Part shown: positions 11,470 through 22,185 of the stretch, one piece after another
How positions within the stretch are numbered: the stretch's first letter is position 1
How the letters are laid out: every line of letters begins with the position of its first letter
Assembly (NCBI GenBank): GCA_024036415.1
Contig: JAMWET010003135.1
Coordinates: forward strand, 124,001-188,000
DNA: 64,000 nt
Direction of reading: 5' to 3'
Origin: Prochilodus magdalenae
Taxonomy: Eukaryota > Chordata > Actinopteri > Characiformes > Prochilodontidae
Position numbers and translations under genes: made by a program
Notes under the pieces: model-generated
The model's database searches: none
What the model saw: the letters and a program-made list of their open reading frames with translations, nothing else
Told to the model about the DNA's origin: nothing

Positions 11470-11935
11470 GCAGAAGTGATAAATTGCGGCTAATCAGGGC
11501 CGCCCTTACAGGCCGTCCACATTAGCAGGGCGTAAACCGGGGCGAGGGGACGCTTCTGCCGAAGAGTGGGAGGTTAAGAAGCGGCGGCGCTCTTCCTCCT
11601 CAGTGATTAATTGCCGAATGCCAATCTCCCTGAGAGAGGAGCGTCAGCTTGTTTGTGTGTGTGCGGTGATTAGCAGGCCAGCCCCTCGAGGCTCCTGTTA
11701 ATGAGAGTACACACGGAGTTAACAATTCATAGCAAATTTTAATGCGGCCCCTGAATTAATTACGCTCTCGCTTAGCGCCCGCCTCTGCGTTTTGACCTAG
11801 CGCGAGAGCACTAATGATTCTTTTTAAGGTTCTGCATTTACACAAGTAATTAACTCCCATTAATAGCCTGATAAATATAGCGCTGTTCAAAAGGAAGGTG
11901 ACGTCTCAATAAAGGCGGCTCTAATGATGCCGTAC
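11470..11935. promoter_or_regulatory. Candidate conserved non-coding block, TAAT-rich
   Basis: Non-repetitive, with many homeodomain-type cores (ATTAATTGC, GAATTAATTACG, AAGTAATTAACTCC, CATTAATAGCC) between GC-rich words such as TAGCGCCCGCC. This mix is typical of developmental enhancers. It lies about 10 kb upstream of exon 1. Conservation was not tested. Confidence 0.35.
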
Positions 11936-12460
11936 TTCACTCATCCACAGCACACACACACATGCTTACATGCTGCTGATTCCTGATGGGTGTGAACATG
12001 GCCAGACCTCCAGGCTCGTTATTTAGGGGGTAGGACCCATTGACCTTTAATACAGCTAGTTTATAAGGAGGCGCTAAGACCACCTGACCAGTCCAAAAGG
12101 TCAGTAAACCCATTAGTAAACGCAGTAAAGCCATGACTATTAGCACTTCAATTCAGACCATCCATGTCAAAAATCCCTTTGCTAATTTTTGCTAGCACCC
12201 TTATTGGATTTTAGTACTATGTTAGCGCTAAGCTAACCATAATTAACAGACATTAACAGATACGTGATCTTGTATGTGTATCAATGTTAATGTGAGTCTT
12301 TCAGTAAAGAGTCCGGACATAGAGCTCACATGACTGTTTAACATTCCTAACAACCACCTGGAACCTGTGTACACCACCCTTATATACAGTCAGGAAGGCA
12401 CCAAGAACATCCAAATAGATTTTCAGAAAAAAACTCTACGGTAACTTGTGGTCTCCCAAA
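11936..12460. other. Spacer, nothing recognised
   Basis: Mixed composition; no repeat family or exon is seen. Confidence 0.4.
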
Positions 12461-12842
12461 ATTGAGAGAGAGAGAGGGGGGTAGAGAGCACGGAGAACAG
12501 AGAGAGGAGAGAGTGAGAGTAAGAAAGAGAAGGAGTGAGAGAGGAGAAGAGAAATAGAATGAGAGTGGAGAAGAGAAGGAGAGAGAGAAGAGAAAGAGAG
12601 AGAGAGTGGACAGGAGAAAGAGTGAGAGGAGAAGAGAAAGACAGGGAGATTGGAGCAGAGAAAGAGTAAGGGAGGAGAAGCGACAAAGAATGAGAGTGGA
12701 GAGGAGGCAGAGAGTGGGAGTGGAGAAGAGAAGGAGTGAGAGAGGAGAACAGAAAGAGAGTGAAAGTAGAGAACAGAGAGAGTGAGGAAAAGAAAGAGTG
12801 AGAGAGGAGAAGAGAAAGAGAGAGAGGAGAACAGTAAGGATG
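12461..12842 (+). repeat. Polypurine tract, purines on + strand
   Basis: GAGAGAG/GAGTGAGAG-type sequence with rare T or C. Open frames on the opposite strand are Ser/Leu/Phe low complexity and not genes. Confidence 0.95.
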
Positions 12843-13355
12843 TGGAATAACTGAATGCAGGCATGCGAGCGGAGCGCCGGGTTTACTCGGTTTTCCATCA
12901 GTGCTGTTTTCCGGCTGTGCAGTAATTTCATGGCTGGCTGAGGGGAGTTAAAGCTGCGCTGCTGCTGAACTCTCTCCTGGCCCGGAGCCTTTAATGAAGT
13001 TATTAATCCACCAAACTCACGCCTGCATCCGCACCACAACAAGCCATGGAATGACAATTTCACTTGTGTTTATTTCCCGCACTGCGGCGCTCTGGGGAGC
13101 GTAACCTGCTACACTCTCTACACTGATGAATTAAAGTGATAGTTCAGCAAATCACTCCTGTTTTCCCTCCTCACGCCTCCATGTAGTCCGGACGTGTTCC
13201 GTGTCTGAAGTCTGCTTCTTTAGTTTTAGCGCTGGAGCTACAAGGCTAACATTACTAACAAGAAATGGAATCTTATATCCAAACTTTACATCTAAACAAC
13301 CAGATACTCACCTCGGACTGGGTGGAGCAGCTGAATGTGATGGAATAGAATTATT
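12843..13355. other. Spacer with a possible conserved stretch
   Basis: Positions 12850-13110 are unique and GC-balanced (CCCGGAGCCTTTAATGAAG, GTTATTAATCCACC) and look like non-coding regulatory DNA. The remainder is undistinguished. Confidence 0.3.
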
Positions 13356-13690
13356 CTTTCATTCATCTTCTGAGTTGTTTATCCTTCTGGGCTGTGGGGG
13401 CAGGGGCTAGAGCGTATCCCAGCACTTCTTGGGCGAAAGTCAGGGGGCACCCTGAACAGGCCACCAGTCCATCACAGAGCAGGCATACACACCCACTCCC
13501 ACCTAGGGGAGCAATTTAGCATCTCCAGTTCTCCTGAATGCATGTCTTTTTGAACTGTGGGAAAAAACTGGAGCACCTGGAGGTGGAAACCCACACAGAC
13601 ACGGGGAGAACATGTACACTCCATTCAGAGAGGACATCAGATGTCCCAGCCAGGAATCAGACAGAAAGCCCTGAAGGCACACTTCTCCTA
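13356..13690 (+). repeat. Dispersed family E copy
   Basis: Words in order: TCATCTTCTGAGTTGTTTAT, CTTGGGCGAAAGTCAGG, CACCAGTCCATCACAGAG, CAATTTAGCATCTCCAGTTC, ACACGGGGAGAACATG, CCAGCCAGGAATC. The same order occurs at 15895-16285 and 54590-54905. It resembles a common fish interspersed repeat, perhaps a retroposon 3' region. Class not determined. Confidence 0.7.
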
Positions 13691-13849
13691 AGGGTCTGTT
13701 AATACAGGCAGTGTTTGTATGGGACCTGCAGTTTTTATTGTGTGTCTTGTGCTGTAGATTTTACTGGTGGCTGTGGAGGCTACACACAAACAGAATTCAT
13801 TACCTTTGTAAAGTTTTCCCATAAACATCCGTGACAGCTAAACGCTGGG

Positions 13850-14720
13850 CTGAACACTTCAAAAACATCAATAATTTAGAAATTTAATTAACTAAAACCA
13901 GACTAAAATGTTCTGCTTACTAAAACTAGACTGAAACTAACATCAATGAAATGATAAAATGTGACTAAAACCAGTAAACTGTTTATTTCAAAAACAAAAA
14001 ACTAAAACTAAATCTAAAAATGCAAAAATGTATAGTAAAATGAAAAAGAAAACTAAAAATTTATACTAAAATGAAAACGAAAACTAAAACCTAAAACTAA
14101 AACTAAAGATTTTACTGAACAGAGTTTATTTTCTTTGTAAAGTTCACCTGTTACCAGCCTCAACAGCAAAACATTGGGCTGGATGTGTTTTAAAGATGCA
14201 GTGGAGAAACATGTAAAGCGGTTTACAGCTGATGTAAGTGAGTATATAAGATAATATAGCTGAGATAACACTTAACTGATTCCGAAGGAAATTGCAGTAT
14301 AAAAATAAATAAATAATAATATATAAAATGACTAAAATGACTAAAAACGTTTTTGCAGACTAAATCTAAGGATAATTAAAAGACTAAAATATGACTAAAA
14401 CTAATATTTTTTAGTCAAAAAAAAATTTTTTTAGACTAAAACTAAGAACTAAATCTGAGCCTAAAGATTTAAACATGTTGAGAAATGTGTAAATCAGTTC
14501 TGGAATACTCTAAATAATGTTAGTTTAAGTCTGGACTGCAGTAGCAGTGTAGTATGACTAAAATTACTCTAAAGATTTTAGTAATATTTGAATTGACAAA
14601 CTAGACTAACATGTTTTGCTCACTAAAATGTGGCTAAGATTAGTAAACAATTTAGAGACTAAAGAGACTAAAAGACTAAAACTTAAAACTAAAACTAAAA
14701 ACTACAACTAAAATTAAATG
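13850..14720. repeat. Degenerate ACTAAA-type repeat region
   Basis: Three patches (about 13870-14110, 14320-14480 and 14560-14720) of loosely repeated GACTAAAACTAAAAC words, separated by unique sequence. No gene. Confidence 0.8.
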
Positions 14721-15724
14721 AGCAGCCAATATTAACATAGAGGAAGAGGGACTGTGCATTTCCTTCTTTCTTACTAGAGAGGCGAATGCCACAACTTTAA
14801 TTCTGACATTGCATTATTTTACATATCGCTCCTTTAAGCAGCTGATGTGTTAAGTCAGTAGCTGAGTGACTCTGTGCTCTTGCTCAGTGTTAGATTTACT
14901 ACTCTGTGTACATCTTGATCATGAAAGTAAGCTTTATTAAAAACACTGAGGACCTCTTTAAGGTGGTCTGGCTTTCCAAATGCCCCGAGTGCTGGAGTGC
15001 AGACTCAGCAGGTGCAGATCTGAGTTCAGCACAGGCTGCTGATGAAACAGTGATGGCACATTAAGTATGCTTTTAATTAACATGTCGTTTTCGGTGGGTG
15101 CCGTTGGAGGCAGCGTGGCTCCACAGCTTTTTCGTTCCCACCTTCCTCCCGTTTGACTCCAGCCTCCGCTTCCTCACCTCCGCTTTCTGACCGCGCATCT
15201 GTTTCCTGTTTAATTGAATTGGACCCCTTTGGAGTTTCACACACACACACACACAAACCGTATGCCTGAGAAAACGGGTGTAAGACCACAGAAGTAAACA
15301 TCAGAGGTGGGAGGAAGCTGCGTTCGCTATTCAGCTTATCACCAAAGTAACATATGTCCCAGTAATATGCCTCCAATTTAAAGGAAGGGATAACCATTGT
15401 GTCGGTATCGTCCCTCACAGACAATACTGGAGCAGAACCACCACGAATATATCAGACTGCACTGACTTGTCTTACAGCTATTCACAGCTCACATACACAG
15501 TCTTACGGATCTGTGTGCTTGAGGATGGACAAACTAACGTACCTCACTTATTCAGTACAAGAGTTTAATGTACATACGTGTGTGAAATCGTGTCACACTG
15601 TTTTTGTGATGTTACATACCCACCAATGGCTGTACACTAAAACACTGAGGTCCAAAAACCTTTCGGTTATGTTCCCATACCTTTAAAGACAAGGGAGGAT
15701 GTAGTCTTGTTCCTCTTTTAGAGA
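14721..15724. other. Spacer
   Basis: Unique, mixed sequence with a short (AC) run near 15240. No exon is recognised. Confidence 0.4.
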
Positions 15725-15850
15725 TGCTTATTCAAGTTTTCCGGTCCACCTTAAGTGATGCAACAGCAACTTTGATAATGCACTGGGGCTAGAATGCCAC
15801 TGCAGCACCATTTAAGGTGGAAAGGAAACTGGAAAAGAAATTCCAACTTC
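15725..15850. mobile_element. Palindromic MITE, family F
   Basis: Imperfect inverted repeat: CCGGTCCACCTTAAGTGATG on the left and CACCATTTAAGGTGGAAAGG on the right, about 60 bp apart. The TCCACCTTAA core and palindromic plan match the elements at 22320-22447 and 56190-56276. Non-autonomous. Confidence 0.65.
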
Positions 15851-15894
15851 ATCCTTTTGTTCACAACATTCAACTTTTCTTTGTTTAGGTCCCT

Positions 15895-16285
15895 CGTATC
15901 GTTCACTCATTCATTCATTCACTCATTCATCTTTTAAGCTGCTTATCCTGGGGGCAGGGGGTGCTGTCCCAGCACTCATTGGGCAAAAGACAGGAAACCA
16001 GTCCATCACAGGACACACACTCACACCTAGCGGGCAGTTCGGTATCTCCAGTTCAGACTGTGTTGTCTTTGAGCTGTGGGAGGAAACCTATTCAGACACT
16101 GTGGAAACTCCATATAGAAAGGATCCCGGAGACCCCAGGTGGGAATCGAACCCAGGCTCTTGTTGCTGCAAGATGACAGTGTAAACTCCATACAGAAAGG
16201 ATTCCGGAGACTCCAGCTGGGAACTGAACCAATGCCCTTCCTGTTGTGAGGCTGCAGCGCTAGCCATTGCTCCAGAGTCACAATG
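15895..16285 (+). repeat. Dispersed family E copy with internal duplication
   Basis: Same ordered words as 13356-13690. The 3' part is duplicated in tandem: AACTCCATA, AGAAAGGAT, CCGGAGAC and CAGxTGGGAA occur at about 16107-16150 and again at about 16185-16225. No coding capacity. Confidence 0.65.
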
Positions 16286-17044
16286 CTATTACTTGCAAAA
16301 TATAGATTTAAGCAGCTTTAAAAAATGACCTTCATTGGGGGCCCCTCACTGGCCTGGGGCCCCAAGCAGTTGCCTGCCTTTTCGGGTGGTCAGCAGCACC
16401 TCTGATTACAGGATTTTAGTACAGGAGGTTTCGAGACTTGTTGGTGGTGAGATGAACAAAGCCTGACCAAAGCGCCTAGTGTGGGCTGAGTTTATGTCTT
16501 TGCATGCGGCCTGGAATGGGAGTTTGGATGACTTCTGGAAAAACTGCAGAACTCCATAAGACAGGGATGACACGATCTTTCATAAATAGCACGGGCAGGG
16601 ATAAACATTCTGCTGTGGCATTTGCTGTCCTTGTTTTCCCATTAGCTGTGAGACTATCCTTTTATCTCTGTTAGTGGCAGCGAGGAAAAGCCAATCTATC
16701 CATTCTAGACCGGTCTCTCCATCTTTTCCAACTCTCTGCCATGAGTTCCCTGCTGGGAATACTGAGCTAGCTTCTTCTTCTAGCTCCTGAATATCTATAG
16801 TTGTAGGTGTTTGACTTGGTGGTTCCATGAAGGTCTCGTGGACGCTCCTCCAAGGCTACATAGAACTACAGCCGGCATTCCGAGCCCAGAGTGGGAATGG
16901 CAGTGGGAGGAGCCGTTCTCTCTGATATAACTCAGAGTGCCATTAGAATGTTTCTGATGTTATTTTCAGATGAACTTTTTACACATTGTTGCTTCAACAG
17001 CTGCTTCCAGGGATCTGTAAACGGAATCTGATACGGGAATTCTT
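16286..17044. other. Spacer, nothing recognised
   Basis: Mixed-composition sequence with no named family or exon. Confidence 0.4.
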
Positions 17045-17390
17045 ATTAAAGGGCCCATCCTGTACCTTTTTAATGCTATTTAAAAAAAAAGGCTTATGAA
17101 TGCAAATGTGCACTGTTCCGATCAGATGACTTGCTAATCCCTAATCCCTGGCTGCAGCATGAATGGGCAGGACAAAACTGCCGTATTATGGTGGATGTTA
17201 GTTTTGTGACATCACAAAAAACAATACACTGAATACAGGATATTTTTGCAGGGCGGTTTCCGTATATGAACTCGGGAAGTATGGTCTGGAAAAGTTAGCA
17301 GTGTTTACATAGGCAGCCACCGAACCTTTCATTTCAAAACGAGTGAACTGAAAATTTGTTTTTCCAGTGATATGAGCCCTTTAAAGCATC
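17045..17390 (+). repeat. Dispersed family I copy, diverged
   Basis: Starts at AAGGGCCCATCCTGTACC. It contains GAATGCAAATGTG and, at 17202-17217, TTTTGTGACATCACAAAA, matching the ordered motifs of the family I copy at 7901-8110. Confidence 0.5.
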
Positions 17391-17499
17391 AACGAGGAAT
17401 TGCCACATGACTATAGAGCTGATTTATTATTTTCCTCCTCTACAGTGATAGCAGGCAGGTGCTGAAAGGGTCGCGGAGATCATGTTTTGCCAATTTATT

Positions 17500-17930
17500 T
17501 TATCAAATGAACTAAAAATGAACTTCAAATACATCTAGCGCCCGAGGCGAAAACATATGCAAAACTTAACGCGGGCCTCATCCCATCCCATTTCACGCTA
17601 TAATTGTATCAGATATTTCTTGGAGGGTCTTCACAAACGTGGAGGTGATGATGGAAGGTGCAGGGGGCGGAGGGCTTCAAACAAGCCCGATAAAGTAATT
17701 GGATGAATTCGTTTTAATTTAGTCTTAACCTCACTGCTCCAGTCAATCTCCTCGGACAGATGGCGGGAATTCTCCAGCGATGCGTACTCTATAATCTCCA
17801 ATCCTCCAAGCTGCCGAGCTGCTGCCGTAGCCTTCCTCGGCCTGGCGTTCAGTTTGCTTCAAAACGAGTCAAGTTGGCTCTCTGGAGCAACTCGGTGACA
17901 CAAAGGTGAGCGAAACTTTGTTTTCTGATG
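17500..17930. promoter_or_regulatory. Candidate conserved non-coding block
   Basis: Unique sequence with CCCGATAAAGTAATTGG, TTCGTTTTAATTTAG and CTATAATTG, lying 4-4.6 kb upstream of exon 1. Composition and motif texture suggest regulation. Unproven. Confidence 0.25.
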
Positions 17931-17979
17931 AGTCAGTTCAGAGCGGAGATGATGGGAAAATGATTGTTCTGCACTTTTC

Positions 17980-18415
17980 AGTCTTTGTCCGCATCCTCAG
18001 AAGAGCAGCTGCACAAATAGCTGCACCCGGAAGGACCCCTTCGATTGGTGGGTAGGTTTGACATTGTGAGACATGCAAATGATTCAAATGTCGGCTGCAC
18101 ATGTGATGTAAGCAAGGACCGGCCTTAGTGCTGCATCTGACTGACCCAACAGCCACGATTGCAGACATTCAGTGAGCAGTGACCCCTCCATGAGTCATCC
18201 TGTTAGTGCCATCACCATGGGCAGACGGCTGCACCACGCAGGACTACATGCACACAGACTGTTACTGTCCTTAACACCACGTCAACGTCGTTGACTTCAA
18301 TGGTGTCATGCAAGACTGTCATCAGCAGGTCATCTTCATGATGAGTCCCACTTGGTCTTGGTGGAGACGACCAACGAATCTGTGTGGGGGGGGGCACCTT
18401 GGTTTTTAACAAGTA
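17980..18415 (+). repeat. Family C, decayed IS630/Tc1-like internal fragment
   Basis: Shares with 33695-33960 and 39650-39970 (plus) and 54080-54310 (minus) the ordered words GCTGCACAAATAGCTGCA, TGACATTGTGAGACATGC, CATCCTGTTAGTGCCATCAC, CGCAGGACTACATGC and CATCTTCATGATGAGTCCCA. The last corresponds to the F-S-D-E-S block around the second catalytic aspartate of Tc1-like transposases. Stops and frameshifts throughout. Confidence 0.6.
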
Positions 18416-19019
18416 GCTGAGGTTTCAGATTTCAACCGCTGCAACTGCAAACTGCCTACAGTTTATGGAAAGTTGAAAACCATGGAAAGGGAAGAGGAGG
18501 CTGCTCTACCAATAGGTCAACCGTTTGGTCTAGTCTGCTGAAGTTATAAAAAGTGTTTCAGAACAAACTGCTTTCTGAATAACAGCACTGCCAATCAGAA
18601 AAGAGCACATTTACATATTACAGTCTAAAAGGGACAGTAACAAAAAAAAAACCCTGTTTAAGTATAGGGGATAAAAATAAGATGGAAATGGTCATAAAAA
18701 TGAATTATGACCATTTTCACTACATATAAACAAAAACAAATAACAAGCTCAAACGTATCACTGGGTGACAGATGACGTTTTAAAAAAGACGTTATTAATA
18801 GTAATAAAAACCTTGAATAATTACGACGATGGCTCTTATCCTGCGTAACTGTAGGCAGACGGTGATTATACTCCTGATCCTATTGTACGTGAAGGATTAT
18901 TCCCACCCTGAGGTGAAATCCTAGAATCCTAGACATCATCTCCACTGCCTGCTGCATGCTGTGAGTGCCTAAGACGCGGAGGGGTCACCAAGTAAGGGTG
19001 TTTTAAAAGCTCTGAACTC
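18416..19019. other. Spacer with a family I-like scrap
   Basis: At about 18590-18640 GCCAATCAGAAAAGAGCACA and AGTCTAAAAGGGACAG look like an inverted family I end. No gene. Confidence 0.4.
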
Positions 19020-19440
19020 GTTTCAGATGAGATGACTTGCTTCGCCCCCTCTCCATCAGGTCTCGAAGCACAAAGGCACGCTACTCTTTAATTAGAGGGA
19101 CAAAGCTGACGGCGTTCCATGAGATGCCATCGCATCGCTCCCGTTTTCCCCTCGTCCTGTGATCATATGAGCCCGGCTCTTTTGCTAAACGATGATAAAG
19201 GCCCCATTTCCATGCTCTCCCATAATTAATCCATCTGCAGCTCCTCTGTTATCGCCTCCCGGAGCCTGAATGGCAGTGGATCCTCTTCCTCACATCGAGC
19301 TTTTATTGACGTGCTCCATAAAGGAGAGGTGGAAAATCCTTCCATTTGAGTTCCAGATTGTTCAGCAGATCAGCGCGCCACCGCCGCGGCAATCTCGGCA
19401 TCTATAATGTGGCATTGCATGGAAATAAATGGCGCTCGGT
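19020..19440. promoter_or_regulatory. Candidate conserved non-coding block
   Basis: Unique sequence of even composition with ACGATGATAAAGG, CCCATAATTAATCC and CTGTTATCGCC, about 2.7-3.1 kb upstream of exon 1. Two GATA cores and a TAATTAAT core are present. Confidence 0.25.
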
Positions 19441-19491
19441 AAAGCATCAGCAATGGGACGACAGCTAGGCTTTGGTGGCATGTGCTTCTTT

Positions 19492-20100
19492 ATTATTTAT
19501 TTATTTATTTATTTATTATCCCAGGTAGAGAAATTACCATGCATTTGCATGGCATTAAATAAGTCTATTCAGTGCAAAAGGAGGCATTGCACTGGGTTCC
19601 CAGATCTATTCAGGCTCGGGCTGGGTTGGAGGATGCTGACTGGAACACGGAGGATGTTTTAAAAGCCTGCTTCCTGTTTGTCTCGAATAAAACCTGAGTA
19701 ATATGTTGCAGGGCTAAAGGTCAGGATGTAAAATGGTCTGCTTTATATAGAGAGCAGGGTTAGCAAGAAATGCTATCTTGGCAAGAGAGTTCATCTTAAA
19801 CTACAGTCAGTAAATCTGATATTCTCATTTAAATAGTGCTGTGAGAATATTCTGCCTGTATTGATACCATTTGCTCATTACACAAACTATTCTTGGCTTA
19901 GATGAAACTTCATGAGTTCATTTTATTTTATAACAGACAAAATGTCAGCAAAGAAAATACAATAAAATATAATATTCTTACAGCACACTTAAAATGTATT
20001 TTAATTTTATTTTTATATATTACATTTTTATTTTTAAGATTAATGTTTTATTTTATTTTATTTTATATACATTTTTTGTACTGAAAATGACTTTAAAATT
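19492..20100. repeat. AT-rich region with TTTA and TTTTA runs
   Basis: (TTTA)n at about 19492-19518 and (TTTTA)n at about 20045-20070 within AT-rich DNA. Just after, at 20110-20175, a short word (GGGTGCCTTAACAC) repeats about four times. No gene. Confidence 0.8.
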
Positions 20101-20224
20101 TACGGAAATTGGCCTTAACATGGGTGCCTTAACACGGGTGCCTTCACATGGGCACCTTAACACAGCTGCCTTGTCATGGATGTTGATTAAAGAACAGTCT
20201 ACTTTTCCCAGTTTCATGTACCAG

Positions 20225-20545
20225 ATGGAATCAATCAGCCGTAACACTGTTTTATCTAAACCCGCCAGTGAACCTACACATGTGCCCTGTAGTCCTCACA
20301 TGACTATTCTGCGTCACCGCACCCTGCCTATATCCCTCCATCATGAAAGAACTAAGGGACCAAGAAAAGGTCTGAGACATCAGGCAGTGTATTCATAACC
20401 ATCTCATGCAGTAACTTTCTGTGAGGAAGCTTTTAGAGGTGGACGTCTGGTTCCATTCACCACCACCAACAGTTCTGACTTTATCTAGAACAGGCTGTTT
20501 CACACCAAACCACTCTAAATGACTCTGTTTACATTCTAACTGCTG
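20225..20545 (+). repeat. Dispersed family B copy
   Basis: Ordered words: CCAGTGAACCTACACATGTG, CAGGCAGTGTATTCATAACC, GAGGAAGCTTTTAGAGGTGG, TCTGGTTCCATTCACCACCA and CACACCAAACCACTC, as in the better copy at 25140-25510. The middle has been rewritten. Confidence 0.75.
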
Positions 20546-21174
20546 GGCCGAGCTTTCACGGGCTGGTTACTGACCAATATTGGATTGGGCCACGATTATT
20601 CCACCTTCCATTGCCTACTCTTAGCAAAGGCAGTAAAACCCCAGACTGTTCCAAACATGCTTTACTAACTTACAGAGCTCCTAGAGCTGTTCACAGTGGT
20701 GGTGGTGGGAACCAGACGTCCACGCTGTAGGCTGTGTTCAGACCGCAGGCAGGTTGGGTTGGTTTCTCAAGTCAGATCTTTTAAGATGACTGTCTGCTCT
20801 GTCATTGCATCAGATCGGATATGTGTGTCCAGACATCACCAGCATGGGCTGCTGTGGTAGTGACATGGTAATGTGGCTTTCGTCCATGTATGCAAATGAG
20901 ACGGAGGTGCATCATCTCGCCCCCCAAACAGTTGCTCTGTCAAGTCCTGGTTCAGGTCTCTGTGGTGCTTTTCTGGAATCCCATCACTTCCATCACTCTG
21001 TATTAGACACTGTCACTGTTGGGATTGAAGCAAAAGACACTTCCAATGTAAGAGCATTCAGAAACGCATCGGTAAAAATCCATCGATTTGTTTTCCAGAC
21101 TATCTAACTTCAATATGGATACAATCTAGATATGCCAAAAAACAGATTTGGGATGATAGTCTGATTAAGGCTTG
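20546..21174. other. Spacer, nothing recognised
   Basis: Unique, mixed sequence. A family B-like scrap (TGGTGGGAACCAGACGTCCA) lies at about 20702. No exon-like frame is recognised. Confidence 0.4.
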
Positions 21175-21580
21175 AAAGATCCCTCCCAGAATGTTAAGGA
21201 TGAAGTGGTTATGTATACGCTGCCTGATGTCCGAGACACAGTTTATGATAGTTTGGATGCGATTTCAGCCTAGAAATCCATTCCTGGTGGAGGGATACAT
21301 GCAGCGTGCTGTGCCACAAAATAGTGCCTAAGGAAAATGTATTATTTTCAGATGTTTTTGTATAAGTAATAAATAACTCTAAACAATGCCTTTCCAAAAT
21401 GTAACAAGGACTGAATACAAGTACTTGATTACTGTATTCTGACTACACATTCCCAAAAAATTCCCTAAAAATTCCCACCATCATCAACATCCCATGTATA
21501 TATAAATCTCAGAAGACATGTGCCACTGGTGGTTTAGATAGCACATACGATGTCTATATGTGTGTTGTAGACATGAAGAC
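21175..21580 (-). repeat. Dispersed family B copy, minus orientation
   Basis: Carries reverse-complement family B words: GTTTATGATAGTTTGGAT, TGGTGGAGGGATACATGC, TTTTCAGATG, CATCATCAACATCCCATG, GAAGACATGTG and CACTGGTGGTTTAGAT. It lies just upstream of the zfpm2 promoter. Confidence 0.75.
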
Positions 21581-21759
21581 CCCTGTTTCCCCCTCTGGTT
21601 CCTATCGAAACCTCCACCACTCCGAAGGAATGACAGGAATTCTGGAAATGAAAAATTTGAGTGTGGCTTCCCTTCAGCAACTTCCAAACTTCTCCATTTA
21701 GCCTACACGCAGCCACAGTGCTACTCTCACTCTGAGCACGTGTCCAGCCCAAAGGGCCT

Positions 21760-22145
21760 GCCTGCTTGCTTGCTTGCCTGCCTGCCCGCCTACGGCGCCC
21801 CACGAGGCTCCTACTTCCAGCGCGCGACAACAAAAACGCGAGCAACGAGGAGGCGCGCGCTGTCACTCACTCAGCCAGTCCACGCGCAGCCGAGCCACCG
21901 CGCGGACTAAAGGGGCACACCGGGAAGTGTGTGTGAGGGGGGGGATCGACACCGACACAAACACAGGGAGGTGGTTTTTGGGAGAGGAGAGAGGGGAGGC
22001 GTCTTCTAGCTGCCTCGCGCACGCGACTTCTTTTCTTTCTCTCTTCTTTAGTTTGTTTCACCCCCTTGTTTTGGATGATCCTGGAAGCTTGACTCCCATA
22101 GCTTGGATTCGGAGAGCAGGCAGGCAGACAGTAGCAGCAGCAGAG
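21760..22145 (+). promoter_or_regulatory. zfpm2 promoter and 5' UTR region (CpG-rich)
   Basis: GC- and CpG-rich (GCGCGCGACAAC, AACGCGAGCAACGAGG, GGCGCGCGCTGTC, CCACGCGCAGCC) and directly upstream of the start codon, standing out from AT-rich surroundings. No TATA box is obvious, which fits a CpG-type promoter. The transcription start cannot be placed from sequence. A (CTTG/CCTG)n run at about 21760-21785 marks the upstream side. The last 60 bases hold CAG/GCA repeats (AGTAGCAGCAGCAGAGATG). The start context GCAGAGATGT has a purine at -3. Confidence 0.6.
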
Positions 22146-22185
22146 ATGTCCCGGAGGAAGCAGAGCAAACCCCGGCAGTTTAAAC
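22146..22185 (+). CDS. zfpm2: zfpm2 exon 1 (coding part): FOG repression motif
   Basis: Encodes [13 protein letters not shown] plus the first base of an Arg codon, then a GTGAGT donor (phase 1). In FOG, SALL and BCL11 proteins this N-terminal peptide binds the RBBP4/7 and MTA parts of the NuRD co-repressor (established). Arg3, Arg4, Lys5, Pro9 and Arg10 are kept. Residue 12 is Phe, where I recall Ile in mammalian FOG1 and FOG2 and Ile or Leu in related motifs. The start ATG has G at -3. The frame stays open upstream for over 120 codons without another ATG, but the motif functions at the N-terminus, so this ATG is chosen. Confidence 0.95.
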
